Shown: positions 15,413-24,014 of the stretch, piece by piece
How the letters are laid out: the number at the start of each line of letters is the position of its first letter
Numbering within the stretch: the stretch's first letter is position 1
The notes under the pieces: model-generated
Database searches by the model: none
Seen by the model: the letters and a program-made list of their open reading frames with translations, nothing else
What the model was told of the DNA's origin: nothing
Translations under genes and position numbers: made by a program
Source: Chitinophaga sp. HK235
GTDB lineage: Bacteria; Bacteroidota; Bacteroidia; Chitinophagales; Chitinophagaceae
Assembly: GCF_018255755.1 (NCBI RefSeq)
Contig: NZ_CP073766.1
Span: forward strand, 3,720,001 to 3,784,000
Direction: 5' to 3'
Length of the DNA stretch: 64,000 nt

Positions 15413-15432
15413 CCCAGGGCTAAAGCCCTGGG
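15413..15432. repeat. REP-like palindrome, copy 1
   Basis: CCCAGGGCT-AA-AGCCCTGGG forms a 9-bp GC-rich hairpin followed by CTAATTTT. The second copy at 15593 lies in the opposite orientation. The gap 15340-15656 (317 nt) holds no gene; it contains these two elements, a small hairpin and the promoter of the next gene. Confidence 0.8.
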
Positions 15433-15473
15433 CTAATTTTGATGGATAAAGACGGTGGATTAGTTAGAATTGG

Positions 15474-15492
15474 GACCGATTTTTAGTCGGTC
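15474..15492. repeat. Small hairpin between the REP-like copies
   Basis: GACCGA (15474-15479) and TCGGTC (15487-15492) form a 6-bp stem with a T-rich loop. It has no T-run after it. Confidence 0.5.
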
Positions 15493-15592
15493 AAATCATA
15501 TTGCAGACCTGCTTTTTGTGGAATGAAAGCGGATCAATGCAAGATCAATCAGGCTGTGTTGAAGCCAATTTTAGCATAGAAATCAATTATAG

Positions 15593-15612
15593 CCCAGGGC
15601 TTTAGCCCTGGG
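15593..15612. repeat. REP-like palindrome, copy 2 (inverted)
   Basis: CCCAGGGCT-TT-AGCCCTGGG is the reverse complement of copy 1. The AT-rich flank on its other side (AATTATAG) mirrors the CTAATTTT flank of copy 1, so the two form an inverted pair 160 nt apart. Confidence 0.8.
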
Positions 15613-15642
15613 AGCACCGGGCTAATTTATTTTTATCCTGCT

Positions 15643-15650
15643 TAACTTTG
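15643..15650 (+). promoter_or_regulatory. -7 box TAACTTTG close to the start codon
   Basis: This perfect TAnnTTTG box ends 6 nt before the ATG at 15657. If it is used, transcription begins at or next to the start codon. Confidence 0.5.
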
Positions 15651-15656
15651 CGGCTT

Positions 15657-16538
15657 ATGCTGTCTACGGATCATATTACGCTGGATACCTTAACACTCTC
15701 CTGGCTGCCATCTCAGATGGAAGCGGCCATATTGCGTCTGGATAAACTGGAGCCGGAAATTTCCGGCAACAAATGGTTCAAGCTCAAATACAATCTGGAG
15801 GCGGCAAAGGAGCTGGGGAAAAAACATATCCTGACTTTTGGGGGTGCGTATTCCAACCACATCGCTGCTACTGCAGCAGCCTGCCAGCTGGCCGGCTTAG
15901 CCTGTACCGGCGTGATCCGCGGTGAACGCCCGCCTGTATATGGCCATACGCTGCAACACGCTATGGACAAGGGTATGCAGCTGGAGTTTATCAGCAGGGA
16001 GGACTACCGCGACTGCCGCCAGCAATACAACGCGTCGCCGGATACCTATGTCATCCCCGAAGGGGGACATAATGCGGCTGGCGCCAGGGGCTGCGAAGAG
16101 ATACTCTCCCTCTTCCCCACCCATCATTTCACGCATATGTTATGCGCTACCGGCACCGGCACTACCCTCGCCGGCCTTATCAACAGTGCCGCCCCTCATC
16201 AAACTATCCTTGGCATACCGGTATTAAAAGGCGCTGCCTATCTCGAAGAAGAAGTAAGGACATTATTACATCCCGGCAGGCCCCGCCAGTGGCAACTGTT
16301 GCATGACTTCCATGGCGGAGGATACGCAAAAGTAAAACCGGAGCTTATAGATTTTATCAATACTTTTTATCAAGAGACCAGTATCCCCACTGATATTATT
16401 TATACCGGTAAACTTATCAAGGCTTTTCGTGAATTAATCCATCATGGCTACTTTCCAGACAATAGCAAAATATTATTAATACATACCGGTGGGTTACAGG
16501 GCAATCTTTCCCTACCTTCCGGCGTTCTTACACTGTAA
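15657..16538 (+). CDS. PLP enzyme, ACC deaminase / D-cysteine desulfhydrase family
   Basis: This 293-aa cytosolic protein is of fold type II. The PLP lysine lies in SGNKWFKLKYNL (residues ~37-48); GGAYSNHIAATAAA is the substrate loop; the glycine phosphate loop is CATGTGTTLAG; and HTGGLQGN near the C-terminus holds the residue facing the ring nitrogen. I choose ATG 15657 over a TTG nine bases upstream. The family contains ACC deaminase and D-cysteine desulfhydrase, and sequence alone does not separate them safely. At under 300 aa it is shorter than classical ACC deaminase (~338 aa), which favours the broader desulfhydrase-like group. It is a single gene, flanked by REP-like repeats and a secreted protein gene. 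Confidence 0.8.
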   Translation: MLSTDHITLDTLTLSWLPSQMEAAILRLDKLEPEISGNKWFKLKYNLEAAKELGKKHILTFGGAYSNHIAATAAACQLAGLACTGVIRGERPPVYGHTLQHAMDKGMQLEFISREDYRDCRQQYNASPDTYVIPEGGHNAAGARGCEEILSLFPTHHFTHMLCATGTGTTLAGLINSAAPHQTILGIPVLKGAAYLEEEVRTLLHPGRPRQWQLLHDFHGGGYAKVKPELIDFINTFYQETSIPTDIIYTGKLIKAFRELIHHGYFPDNSKILLIHTGGLQGNLSLPSGVLTL

Positions 16539-16549
16539 AAACAGTTCAT

Positions 16550-16575
16550 TATATTTGAACCGAAGCGTATTTTTG
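16550..16575 (+). promoter_or_regulatory. Two candidate -7 boxes (TATATTTG and TATTTTTG)
   Basis: TATATTTG (16550-16557) and TATTTTTG (16568-16575) both match TAnnTTTG. They lie 47 and 29 nt before the ATG at 16605. No clear -33 TTG is seen at the right spacing for either. Confidence 0.45.
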
Positions 16576-16604
16576 CCAACTTTAAGAGCTTAGGGATTTT
16601 TTGT

Positions 16605-17348
16605 ATGAAGCAGGTCGTGCGTTTAATATTCGCAACAGGAATTTTTTTATCGATAGCATTCACAGGAAAAGCACAGGAAATGTTGCCTCCTGTATTGCCG
16701 AACTTCACAGCTACCATTAAAACCGGTAAAATTCAGCTGGACTGGATCACCGGATTTATGGAAGTTAAGGAGATCGGAGTTCAGCGCTCACTGGACAGCG
16801 TACTCAACTTTAACACCATTGGTTACGCCAGTTATCCCACACAAACCCGGAATGCCTACATCGACAGCAAACCGCTTCCAGGCAGCAACTATTACCGCCT
16901 TTTCATCCTGTTCAACAATGGCCGGTATGTATATAGCAAAACCATGCTCGCCCTGCCAGACAGCACCATTAAAGCGGACATGAAGCTGCAATATGCAGAT
17001 ATCAAGGAAGCATCCCGTGCCCTGAGACCAACAGGAACAGGAAAACCCAACGAACAGGAAAACAAGGAACCGGAGAAGGTAATATGGCGCCCCTCCAACT
17101 ACATCTATACTACTGCGGATGGTAATGTCAATATCAAACTGGCAGATGCCCAACACAAAAAATATTCGGTTAAGTTTTACGAGCCCAACGGTTCTTTCCT
17201 CTTTGAAATAGAGCATGTGAAAGCAGCTTCCCTTATCCTGGAAAAAGCCATTTTCCTGCATGCCGGCTGGTTTAACTTTGAACTGTTTGAAGACGGGAAA
17301 CTGAAAGAGAAATGGAACTTCTTCATCCCACTCAACTACAGAATGTAA
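16605..17348 (+). CDS. Secreted hypothetical protein (247 aa)
   Basis: An N-terminal signal peptide (MKQVVRLIFATGIFLSIAFTGKAQ) predicts export. Residues ~30-110 look like a fibronectin-III-type beta sandwich: ITGFMEVKEIGVQRSLD is followed by a YYRLFILFNNGRYVYSK strand pattern, a form common in Bacteroidota secreted proteins. A charged Pro/Glu linker (~130-150) leads to a second beta-rich domain that ends FFIPLNYRM. There is no recognisable catalytic motif, lipobox or T9SS sorting domain. I do not know its function. It is monocistronic, ending at a strong bidirectional terminator shared with lipB. Confidence 0.7.
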   Translation: MKQVVRLIFATGIFLSIAFTGKAQEMLPPVLPNFTATIKTGKIQLDWITGFMEVKEIGVQRSLDSVLNFNTIGYASYPTQTRNAYIDSKPLPGSNYYRLFILFNNGRYVYSKTMLALPDSTIKADMKLQYADIKEASRALRPTGTGKPNEQENKEPEKVIWRPSNYIYTTADGNVNIKLADAQHKKYSVKFYEPNGSFLFEIEHVKAASLILEKAIFLHAGWFNFELFEDGKLKEKWNFFIPLNYRM

Positions 17349-17369
17349 GCTGAAAAAGATGATAAAAAG

Positions 17370-17399
17370 AAAAGCGGAGACCATGTGGTCTCCGCTTTT
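17370..17399. terminator. Bidirectional terminator between the 247-aa gene and lipB
   Basis: A perfect 14-bp stem (AAAAGCGGAGACCA / TGGTCTCCGCTTTT) with a 2-nt gap lies between the two convergent stop codons. It is A-rich on one flank and T-rich on the other, so it can serve both strands. Confidence 0.9.
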
Positions 17400-17417
17400 C
17401 TTTTATCGTTTATATGC

Positions 17418-18116
17418 TTAAATCATAGTAGCACCAAATACATCCGCAAAGTGCTTGCTGAGTTTGGCCTTCACGTCGTTGATATCCACTTCCCTGCCTA
17501 CTTCCTTGTCGAGTGTAGCCACTTGTTTATCTGCAATCCCACAGGCAATAATGTTATCAAAATAGTTCATCGGTGTATTGACATTGAGGGCAAAACCATG
17601 CATGGTCACCCAGCGGCTGCAACGGACACCCATTGCACATATTTTGCGGGCTTTTGTTTTTTCCGCCGGATCCAGCCATACGCCGGTCTCCCCGGGGGAA
17701 CGGTCACCTATAACACCGTATTCCGCGATTGTACGGATCACTACTTCCTCCAGGCAACGCAGGTATTTTCCAATATCTGTAAAGAAATTTTCCAGGTCCA
17801 GAATCGGATATCCTACTATCTGGCCCGGGCCGTGAAAGGTAATATCACCGCCTCTGTTGGTAGGTACAAAACCAATCCCCTGTTCATCCAGCTCTTCCCT
17901 ACTCAGCAACAGATTCTCCATGTGTCCGCTTTTACCAAGGGTATATACCGGCGGATGCTCGCAAAAAAGAAGGTAATTGGTGGTGGGCTTGGGCCACAGG
18001 TCGGGTGTTTGTGCTTTCAGCTGTACATTTTCCTTCAACAACTGTTCCTGGTAGTCCCAGGCTTCCTGGTAATCTATTTTTCCAAGGTCTCTGATGATGA
18101 TCTCCTGCTTATCCAT
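17418..18116 (-). CDS. lipB: Octanoyltransferase (lipoate biosynthesis)
   Basis: It transfers octanoyl from acyl carrier protein to lipoyl domains of 2-oxo acid dehydrogenases or the glycine cleavage H protein. LipB landmarks in order: LFCEHPPVYTLGKSGH, RGGDITFHGPGQIVGYPI, GVWLD, then the catalytic lysine in KICAMGVRCSRW and the catalytic cysteine in NIIACGI. VTMHGFALNVN is also diagnostic. The 232-aa length is normal. A promoter with the Bacteroidota consensus lies 42 nt upstream. It is a single gene bounded by a terminator on its 3' side. Confidence 0.95.
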   Translation of the reverse strand: MDKQEIIIRDLGKIDYQEAWDYQEQLLKENVQLKAQTPDLWPKPTTNYLLFCEHPPVYTLGKSGHMENLLLSREELDEQGIGFVPTNRGGDITFHGPGQIVGYPILDLENFFTDIGKYLRCLEEVVIRTIAEYGVIGDRSPGETGVWLDPAEKTKARKICAMGVRCSRWVTMHGFALNVNTPMNYFDNIIACGIADKQVATLDKEVGREVDINDVKAKLSKHFADVFGATMI

Positions 18117-18158
18117 ACTGAACTGTGGCGCTTTAAAACGCCTATTTTTTCAAAGACA

Positions 18159-18190
18159 CAAAGGTAGTTGAATCTTTTGACTTCCGGCAA
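18159..18190 (-). promoter_or_regulatory. Promoter of lipB
   Basis: On the minus strand TTG (18188-18190), a 21-nt spacer and TACCTTTG (18159-18166) fit the Bacteroidota consensus. Confidence 0.6.
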
Positions 18191-18309
18191 GACCCGGACC
18201 AGCGCTCCGGAAGCCGGTATGTAGGCTTTATCCGGAAAGCTCAGCCTTTCCTTCCATTGTCCACTCCGGCGCTTTACACGGGGCTTTACGTGCTACGGGT
18301 AATTTATTT

Positions 18310-18317
18310 TACCTTTG
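18310..18317 (+). promoter_or_regulatory. -7 box of the pseudouridine synthase gene
   Basis: TACCTTTG ends 17 nt before the ATG at 18335. No good -33 TTG is found upstream. Confidence 0.5.
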
Positions 18318-18334
18318 CCAAAATTTAAATATTA

Positions 18335-19402
18335 ATGGCTGAAGAATTGCTGGAACTGGAAGACGAGCTGGAAAACGGAGAAGGCAGCGAGGAACTGTAT
18401 GAGAAGATCAACATGGTGGTAGACAAAGGCCAGGAGCCTGTCCGCATCGATAAGTTCCTCACCGCCCGTATCGAAGGCGCCACCCGTAACAAGGTACAGA
18501 ACGCGCTGGACACCGAGATGGTGCTGGTCAACGACAAGCCTGTCAAGGCCAATTACAAGATCAGACCGCTGGACAGGATCGTTGTTTTTTCCAATAAAAA
18601 TCCGGAAAGTACAGAAGTACTGCCGGAAGAGATCCCGCTCAATATTGTTTATGAGGATGATGACGTGCTGATAATAGACAAACCTGCCGGCATGGTGGTA
18701 CACCCCGGCTGTGGCAACTACACCGGCACGCTGGTCAATGGCCTCTCCTGGTACCTGGGCGACAAAACCCAGGCTACTACACCTGTCATCCCACGCTTTG
18801 GGCTGGTACACCGTATCGATAAAAACACCTCCGGCCTGCTGGTAGTGGCTAAATCTGAAAAAGCCATGACCGACCTTGCCAAACAGTTTTTTGACCACAC
18901 CGTTCACCGCCGCTATATAGCCCTTGTATGGGGTGATTTTGAAGAAGAAGAAGGCACCGTGGTAGCCCACGTAGGCCGCCACCAGCGCCTGCGCAAAATC
19001 ATGGACGCCTATCCCGACGGCGAGTATGGTAAAGAAGCCATCACCCACTACCGCGTGCTGGAACGTTTTAACTACGTTACCAAAATTGAGTGCCGCCTCG
19101 AAACAGGCCGTACCCACCAGATCCGCGTACACATGCAGCATATCGGCCATTCCCTCTTTAATGACGATACCTACGGTGGTAACCGCATCCGGAAAGGGAC
19201 CATCTTCACCAAATACCAACAGTTTGTGGACAACTGCTTTGAGATTATGCCCCGTCATGCCCTGCATGCCCAGCAACTCGGCTTTATCCACCCCCGCACC
19301 CGCAAGCAGATGCGCTTCGAAAGCCAGCTGCCGGACGATTTCTCCCAGGTGCTGGAAAAATGGCGGAGATATTCTACTGCCCGCCCGAACACTGAGGATT
19401 AA
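18335..19402 (+). CDS. RluA-family pseudouridine synthase (RluD-like)
   Basis: This cytosolic enzyme isomerises uridines in 23S rRNA; RluD acts on the helix 69 loop. An S4 RNA-binding domain sits at residues ~35-95 (RIDKFLTARIEGATRNKVQNAL). The catalytic domain follows with DDVLIIDKPAGMVVHP and the signature LVHRIDKNTSGLLVV, in which D162 is the catalytic Asp. ECRLETGRTHQIRVHMQHIGH is the RluA-family C-terminal motif. The 355-aa length fits RluD. The acidic N-terminal ~25 residues (AEELLELEDELENGEG) are an extension of unknown purpose. A terminator follows at 19433. Confidence 0.92.
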   Translation: MAEELLELEDELENGEGSEELYEKINMVVDKGQEPVRIDKFLTARIEGATRNKVQNALDTEMVLVNDKPVKANYKIRPLDRIVVFSNKNPESTEVLPEEIPLNIVYEDDDVLIIDKPAGMVVHPGCGNYTGTLVNGLSWYLGDKTQATTPVIPRFGLVHRIDKNTSGLLVVAKSEKAMTDLAKQFFDHTVHRRYIALVWGDFEEEEGTVVAHVGRHQRLRKIMDAYPDGEYGKEAITHYRVLERFNYVTKIECRLETGRTHQIRVHMQHIGHSLFNDDTYGGNRIRKGTIFTKYQQFVDNCFEIMPRHALHAQQLGFIHPRTRKQMRFESQLPDDFSQVLEKWRRYSTARPNTED

Positions 19403-19432
19403 TGCTGACGTTTTGAGCGTTTTGAAGATTTT

Positions 19433-19470
19433 AAAAGAGCATTCGTGATTTTATCCGGATGCTCTTTTTT
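19433..19470 (+). terminator. Terminator after the pseudouridine synthase gene
   Basis: AAAAGAGCAT (19433-19442) pairs with ATGCTCTTTT (19459-19468) and is followed by more T. Confidence 0.8.
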
Positions 19471-19595
19471 ATGCACCTGGTCTATCATTCATCCTATCAA
19501 CCAGCATCATCAGCATTAATCTCTGTTAAATCACAGTTATTATTAACATTATTTTATATATTTCATTATCTTAGCGTCTATTACCATGTCAACAC

Positions 19596-21269
19596 ATGAG
19601 GACCCTTTATATACACTGTTCTTTTCTGATTTTACTGTTTCTGGCCATGCTGCTGGGCAATACCCGGGCAAATGCCGGGGTATGGAGAGCCACTCCTTTT
19701 AAGGCTTCCTCTACCTGTGTGCAGGACAGCGTTTTCTTCGTAATTAGCAATACTACCGGGATAGACTCCGTCAAATGGTATTTCGGGGATCCGGCTTCTG
19801 CTGAAAAAGATTCTTCGAATAAAATAAAAGGGGCTTTCCATGCATACCAGCTTACCGGCACCTACACCGTTACCCTGGTAGCCTGGCGCGGCGGACAGCC
19901 TGATATCTCCACCCAGCCAATCACCATTGTGACGCCGGTGATCTATGACCTGGGACCACAGGATATCACTCTCTGTGAAGGCAACACCATGACCCTCAGC
20001 GCACCGGTGATACCTGGCGCCGCCTACGAATGGCAGAATGGGTCCACTGCTCCCAACATCCTGGTAGACACTTCTGCTACGTATAAAGTCAAGATCAATG
20101 GTTGTCTGATACCGGATTCAGTGAATGTGTTTTATACGCCTGTCCCCAAGATAGATCTGGGTCCAGACCTGGTATTGTGTACAGGTGAGCAGCTGGCCCT
20201 TGATGCCACCGCCCAGAACTGTACCTACCTGTGGAATACCGGCAATACAGAGCCCACGCAGGATGTACGAACATCGGGCACCTATCAGGTAAGGGTGTTT
20301 CCTAAAGGTTGTGCAGAAATAGACGACCAGATCACTATCACGTTTACCGGTCCGCCCTACCCTTTCAGCCTGGGCCCCGATACGCTGTTATGCCCCGGCG
20401 AATCTATCCGGCTGGCACCAGTAGTGCCGGAAGCCACCGCCTGGAAATGGAGTACAGGAGCCACGACACCGGCTATTACTGTCAACTATGAGGCAAATAT
20501 ATGGGCGCTTGTAGAGATCAATCACATCTGTAATGTGGTGGATACCATCTTTGTAAACTTCAACCGGTTGCGCAAACTCAACCTGGGTAACGATACCACT
20601 ATCTGTAAAGGTAATTTTCTGGTGCTGACGGCCGATTTCGGCAACGGGCAATATCGTTGGCAGGACGGTTCAGACCAGGCCACCTATTATGTGACCAAAC
20701 CCGGCAATTTCTTTGTGCATGCCCAGATAGGCCGTTGCGAATCTTCCGATACCATCCGTGTGTCTTATGATGATACGCTGCGGGTGAATCTCGGGCCGGA
20801 TACCCTGTTGTGCCGCAACGAGGTATACCCGCTGACAGTCCTTGGTGCAGGCGGAGCTCCTTTCAAATGGCAGGACAGCACCAGCATCCCGCAGTATATT
20901 GTACGGCAGCCTGGTATCTACTCCTTAACGGCCTGGAATACCTGTGGTAAAAGTGTGGATTCAGTCGTGGTGGACTTCCATGACTGTGAATGTACAGTGC
21001 ATTTCCCCAATGCCTTTACCCCCAACGGAGACGGACGCAACGACTACTTCCGGCCCCGGTACCGATGTCCGATAGAACAGTATACGCTCAGTATCTACAA
21101 CCGCTGGGGCGAAAGGGTGTTTTTCACCAACGACCCGCAGATAGGCTGGACAGGGCGCGTAAAGGGCCTGCAGGCAGATATGGGCACCTACGTATGGATT
21201 GTTGATTACCGGGAAGTATATACCAGGATACCGGTGCACAAGACCGGTACGGTCACGTTGTTGTATTAG
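19596..21269 (+). CDS. Secreted multidomain protein with T9SS type B sorting domain
   Basis: The 557-aa protein begins with a signal peptide (MRTLYIHCSFLILLFLAMLLGNTRANA). A PKD-like domain follows (WYFGDPASAEKD...GTYTVTLVAW, ~residues 40-105). Then come about five Ig-like units of ~75 residues, each opening with LGPD or LGND, then T(L/I)C, and containing a W-(Q/N)-(D/N/T)-G core. The last ~85 residues are the gliding-motility C-terminal domain (VHFPNAFTPNGDGRNDYF, NRWGERVF, GTYVWIVDY), the signal used for type IX secretion to the cell surface. It is a likely surface or released adhesive protein. No enzymatic motif is seen. It is convergent with the gene at 21270, with no gap between the stops. 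Confidence 0.88.
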   Translation: MRTLYIHCSFLILLFLAMLLGNTRANAGVWRATPFKASSTCVQDSVFFVISNTTGIDSVKWYFGDPASAEKDSSNKIKGAFHAYQLTGTYTVTLVAWRGGQPDISTQPITIVTPVIYDLGPQDITLCEGNTMTLSAPVIPGAAYEWQNGSTAPNILVDTSATYKVKINGCLIPDSVNVFYTPVPKIDLGPDLVLCTGEQLALDATAQNCTYLWNTGNTEPTQDVRTSGTYQVRVFPKGCAEIDDQITITFTGPPYPFSLGPDTLLCPGESIRLAPVVPEATAWKWSTGATTPAITVNYEANIWALVEINHICNVVDTIFVNFNRLRKLNLGNDTTICKGNFLVLTADFGNGQYRWQDGSDQATYYVTKPGNFFVHAQIGRCESSDTIRVSYDDTLRVNLGPDTLLCRNEVYPLTVLGAGGAPFKWQDSTSIPQYIVRQPGIYSLTAWNTCGKSVDSVVVDFHDCECTVHFPNAFTPNGDGRNDYFRPRYRCPIEQYTLSIYNRWGERVFFTNDPQIGWTGRVKGLQADMGTYVWIVDYREVYTRIPVHKTGTVTLLY

Positions 21270-22220
21270 TTATTCACTCGCCTTAAAATCAAAGAATTTA
21301 GCGATAAAAACGGCTGTTTCCCGTTTTTTGAACGGTACATTCCAGGTACCGTTGTAGGTAACCAGTGCGGGTATAAGCAAGCCAAACTGTTTGGTCATCT
21401 GTACATTCATCTTCACGTTAAAATCAAACAGCATCGTTTTGTAGGACAGGGCATATTTGCGGCCTACAATCTCAAAGTTATCCTTGTTGAACCAGGTGAT
21501 AAGTTCATCGATCACTACATCTCCGCGGTCGATGCGGCTCAGGTCTGGTTTGGCTTTGGCGGTAAACACGTAGCAGGGGGTGCCGTCTACATAGTTTTCG
21601 GCGCTGATGGAGAAGTTATAAAACCGCATCACATCTCTGTCGAAGATGGCCACTTTGCCGCCAACGATGGGCACTCCTTTGACGGGTTTGCCGGGGTTGA
21701 AGATGAGTTGTTTAAGCTGTGCTTTATGGCGGGCCATGCTACCGCCGGCATTCTCAGGTGTTTCGCCGTTGCCGTCCACACATACGGTACCGTTGGTAAA
21801 GAACAGGTTGCCGTACAGTTCGGCGGTATAATAGTTATAGTTGCCTTTGCGGGTGAAGAAGTCGCCGGTCACCTGCTGGCTGGTGACTTCCATATTGCGG
21901 CAGCGGCCGTTGATATGCTGGCGGGTGAGGCTTTTGAGAGATGCCTGTGTTTCTCCTTTTTTATCCAGGATGCGGATATCATTGTCGGCGTTGAAGCCTA
22001 CGATATGGAGGTTTTTAAATGCGCGGTAGAAGGTAGTATCTTCTTCCACTCTTTTAATGAAACTATTAACGTCAAAGCCTATACGTTTTGCTTCCACGAT
22101 AACTTCGTCCAGGTTTACGGTCATTCCTTTGTACCGGGCAGTGTCCTGGGCTGCCAGGTGAGATAGTTGCAGGCATCCCGCAACAACGGTTGCGGCTATA
22201 CTTTTCCAAAAATGTGACAT
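21270..22220 (-). CDS. Secreted hypothetical protein (316 aa)
   Basis: The signal peptide is MSHFWKSIAATVVAGCLQLSHLAAQ. The mature part starts with TARYKGMTVNLDEVIVEAKRIGFDV, reminiscent of the stalk between a carboxypeptidase-regulatory-like domain and a TonB plug, but no plug or barrel follows. The remainder is beta-rich, with YNYYTAELYGNLFFTNGTVC and FNFSISAENYVDGTPCYVFTAKAKPD-type strands, and resembles a lipocalin-like or outer-membrane-associated fold. No known motif is found and I cannot assign a function. Its stop directly abuts that of the T9SS cargo gene on the other strand. Confidence 0.65.
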   Translation of the reverse strand: MSHFWKSIAATVVAGCLQLSHLAAQDTARYKGMTVNLDEVIVEAKRIGFDVNSFIKRVEEDTTFYRAFKNLHIVGFNADNDIRILDKKGETQASLKSLTRQHINGRCRNMEVTSQQVTGDFFTRKGNYNYYTAELYGNLFFTNGTVCVDGNGETPENAGGSMARHKAQLKQLIFNPGKPVKGVPIVGGKVAIFDRDVMRFYNFSISAENYVDGTPCYVFTAKAKPDLSRIDRGDVVIDELITWFNKDNFEIVGRKYALSYKTMLFDFNVKMNVQMTKQFGLLIPALVTYNGTWNVPFKKRETAVFIAKFFDFKASE

Positions 22221-22269
22221 GCTGCAATTTAGGGAAAAGCTGTAAGCTTTCAGCTGTTAGGAATTCGTT

Positions 22270-22322
22270 AAAAAACAGCGGAGACAACAGGAAAGCGGGT
22301 GTTCTCTGTTATCTCCGCTGTG
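22270..22322 (-). terminator. Terminator after the first anti-sigma gene (distal)
   Basis: On the minus strand ACAGCGGAGATAACAG pairs with CTGTTGTCTCCGCTGT around a 15-nt loop and is followed by T residues. Confidence 0.75.
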
Positions 22323-22339
22323 GTAAGCTTTGGGAGAGG

Positions 22340-22361
22340 GCCGGCAACCGTGGTTGCCGGC
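22340..22361 (-). terminator. GC-rich hairpin just after the first anti-sigma gene
   Basis: GCCGGCAACC / GGTTGCCGGC is a perfect 10-bp stem 11 nt after the stop at 22373. It has no T-run; it may act with the next hairpin or protect the mRNA 3' end. Confidence 0.5.
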
Positions 22362-22372
22362 GGGTTATGTTA

Positions 22373-23245
22373 TCAACCTGGTATTTTTCCGGCTACGTAC
22401 ATCTGCTCCATGGTTGGAGAAGCGGCACCACCTTTCTTTTCCAGGGTTACGGCAAACATTTGTGCTTTGCCGGTGATCTTCATTTTCTGCAGCAGGCTTG
22501 CTGTATCACCCATTTCAAACACACCCATGTCAACCGGTTTGCCATCTACGATAGCCCACAGCTGGTATTGTTTGTCGGCAGCGGGTTCTGGCAGGTTGTT
22601 GACTTTCAGGTATACCTGTTTGTTATCCTGATTCCAGAACACAGTGGCTACTGCGGTCGGGAAGGATTGAGTACCTGGCATGGCTACTTTCATCACTTTA
22701 GGATCTTCCATTACCTGCATGGATTCCTGCAGTTGTTCTAACCTTGTTTTGTACTCATTGGTTTTGGAGATGATGGAGTTCTGGGAAAGCAGTAATGACT
22801 GATACTTGTCTTTGTACTCCCGGAATTCCTTCCATCGGTTGAAGTACAGGAAATTGAGGATAATACTGCCAACCAGCAATACAGCGGCGACGGCCGCAAT
22901 CCACTTCCAGGAAACACTTTTGGTTTCCGGAGCGGCCAAGACATTGGTTTGTTCCATGGATAAGATTTTAGTTTGTTGCAAGGGGTGTGCAGGTGGTTCT
23001 GAATTTTCCTGCATGAAGGAATCGTTATTGATCAGGTGAAGTAAATGTGATTTGATGGCAGGAGGCGGGATGATAGACTGTAGCTGTACATACTCTTCCA
23101 TATCGCGCTGGCATTCCGCAACGGCAGCGGCTACTTCCGGAAACCGGCGCATGGCGGCTTCCAGGTCATGCGCTTCTTCTTCAGAAGTCATGCCTGCGGC
23201 ATACAGCTCTATGAGTCCGGACGATATGAAATACTGGGCGTCCAC
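22373..23245 (-). CDS. Membrane anti-sigma factor, RskA-like (pair 1)
   Basis: The protein has 290 residues. A cytosolic N-terminal part (1-110) starts MDAQYFISSGLIELYAAGMTSEEE, the anti-sigma zinc-finger-like region without the zinc Cys/His set. One membrane helix follows (WKWIAAVAAVLLVGSIILNFLYF, ~114-136). A coiled-coil stretch comes next, then a periplasmic C-terminal domain of the RskA type (PVDMGVFEMGD, KQYQLWAIVDGKPV, AVTLEKKGG). It should hold the ECF sigma factor encoded 14 nt upstream until an envelope signal releases it. It is clearly paralogous to the protein at 24015-24884, with the same length and layout. Confidence 0.85.
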   Translation of the reverse strand: MDAQYFISSGLIELYAAGMTSEEEAHDLEAAMRRFPEVAAAVAECQRDMEEYVQLQSIIPPPAIKSHLLHLINNDSFMQENSEPPAHPLQQTKILSMEQTNVLAAPETKSVSWKWIAAVAAVLLVGSIILNFLYFNRWKEFREYKDKYQSLLLSQNSIISKTNEYKTRLEQLQESMQVMEDPKVMKVAMPGTQSFPTAVATVFWNQDNKQVYLKVNNLPEPAADKQYQLWAIVDGKPVDMGVFEMGDTASLLQKMKITGKAQMFAVTLEKKGGAASPTMEQMYVAGKIPG

Positions 23246-23259
23246 GAGAAAAAGAAAAT

Positions 23260-23808
23260 TTATTTGTTCAATATGTTCCTCAACTGAATAATGGCATTGC
23301 GCAATCTGGTCTTAACAGTCCCCAGGGGTATACTAAGTAACCTGGAAATTTCTTCCTGGGTACAACCTTTATAATAAGCCAGATCGATAAGGATACGTTG
23401 TTCTTTGGTTAGTTTTTCCAGGATTTTGGAAAAACCAAGATGATCGATGGACTGGTACACGGCTAACTGACCATCGTTTAAATGTACGTCATCCGCGATG
23501 TTTTGGATTTTTTGTCCGAGTTTCCAGGCTTTGGACCTGAGTATATCTATCGCTGTGTTCCGGGCAATATTCAGCATCCAGGTAAACAGCCGGCCTTTAT
23601 CGTTTCTGTATTGGTCGGCATGACGCCATATCTTCATAAATACATCCTGCAGCACATCTCCGGCTGAGTGGCTGTCATTCAATACCTTTACGATCACGCC
23701 GTAGAGAGCGGGAGAATAATGATCATACAGGTATGCGAAGACTTTCTGGTCACGGGCACGCAACCCATCAATCAGTTCAGCTTCTGTATATGTTACAGGG
23801 TATTCCAA
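23260..23808 (-). CDS. ECF RNA polymerase sigma factor (pair 1), TTG start
   Basis: This sigma-70 family ECF protein of ~182 aa has region 2 (FAYLYDHYSPALYG, AGDVLQDVFMKIW, FTWMLNIARNTAID) and region 4 (CTQEEISRLLSIPLGTVKTRLRNAI). There is no ATG near the start. TTG at 23808 (LEYPVTYTEAELIDG) aligns exactly with the TTG that begins the paralogue at 25442, so I use it; another TTG nine bases upstream is possible. It directs transcription of an unknown regulon and is probably held by the anti-sigma encoded immediately downstream. The gap 23809-24014 upstream shows no consensus promoter that I can see. Confidence 0.88.
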   Translation of the reverse strand: MEYPVTYTEAELIDGLRARDQKVFAYLYDHYSPALYGVIVKVLNDSHSAGDVLQDVFMKIWRHADQYRNDKGRLFTWMLNIARNTAIDILRSKAWKLGQKIQNIADDVHLNDGQLAVYQSIDHLGFSKILEKLTKEQRILIDLAYYKGCTQEEISRLLSIPLGTVKTRLRNAIIQLRNILNK

Positions 23809-24014
23809 AACAGACAAATAAGTATGGTTGATATTTGTTTTTCAAAATTGAACGATGATATCCACAGACAAACGTATCCACTTCTGAACAATCAAAAGGC
23901 TACATGACTGGTTAAGGTTAAATCGTATTGAGCGTGTTCCTAATGGTCTAACGGGGTATTTTCGGTAATTTCGGTAAGTTACGGATAAAGTTTATAACAA
24001 GTTACTAGTCCTTA

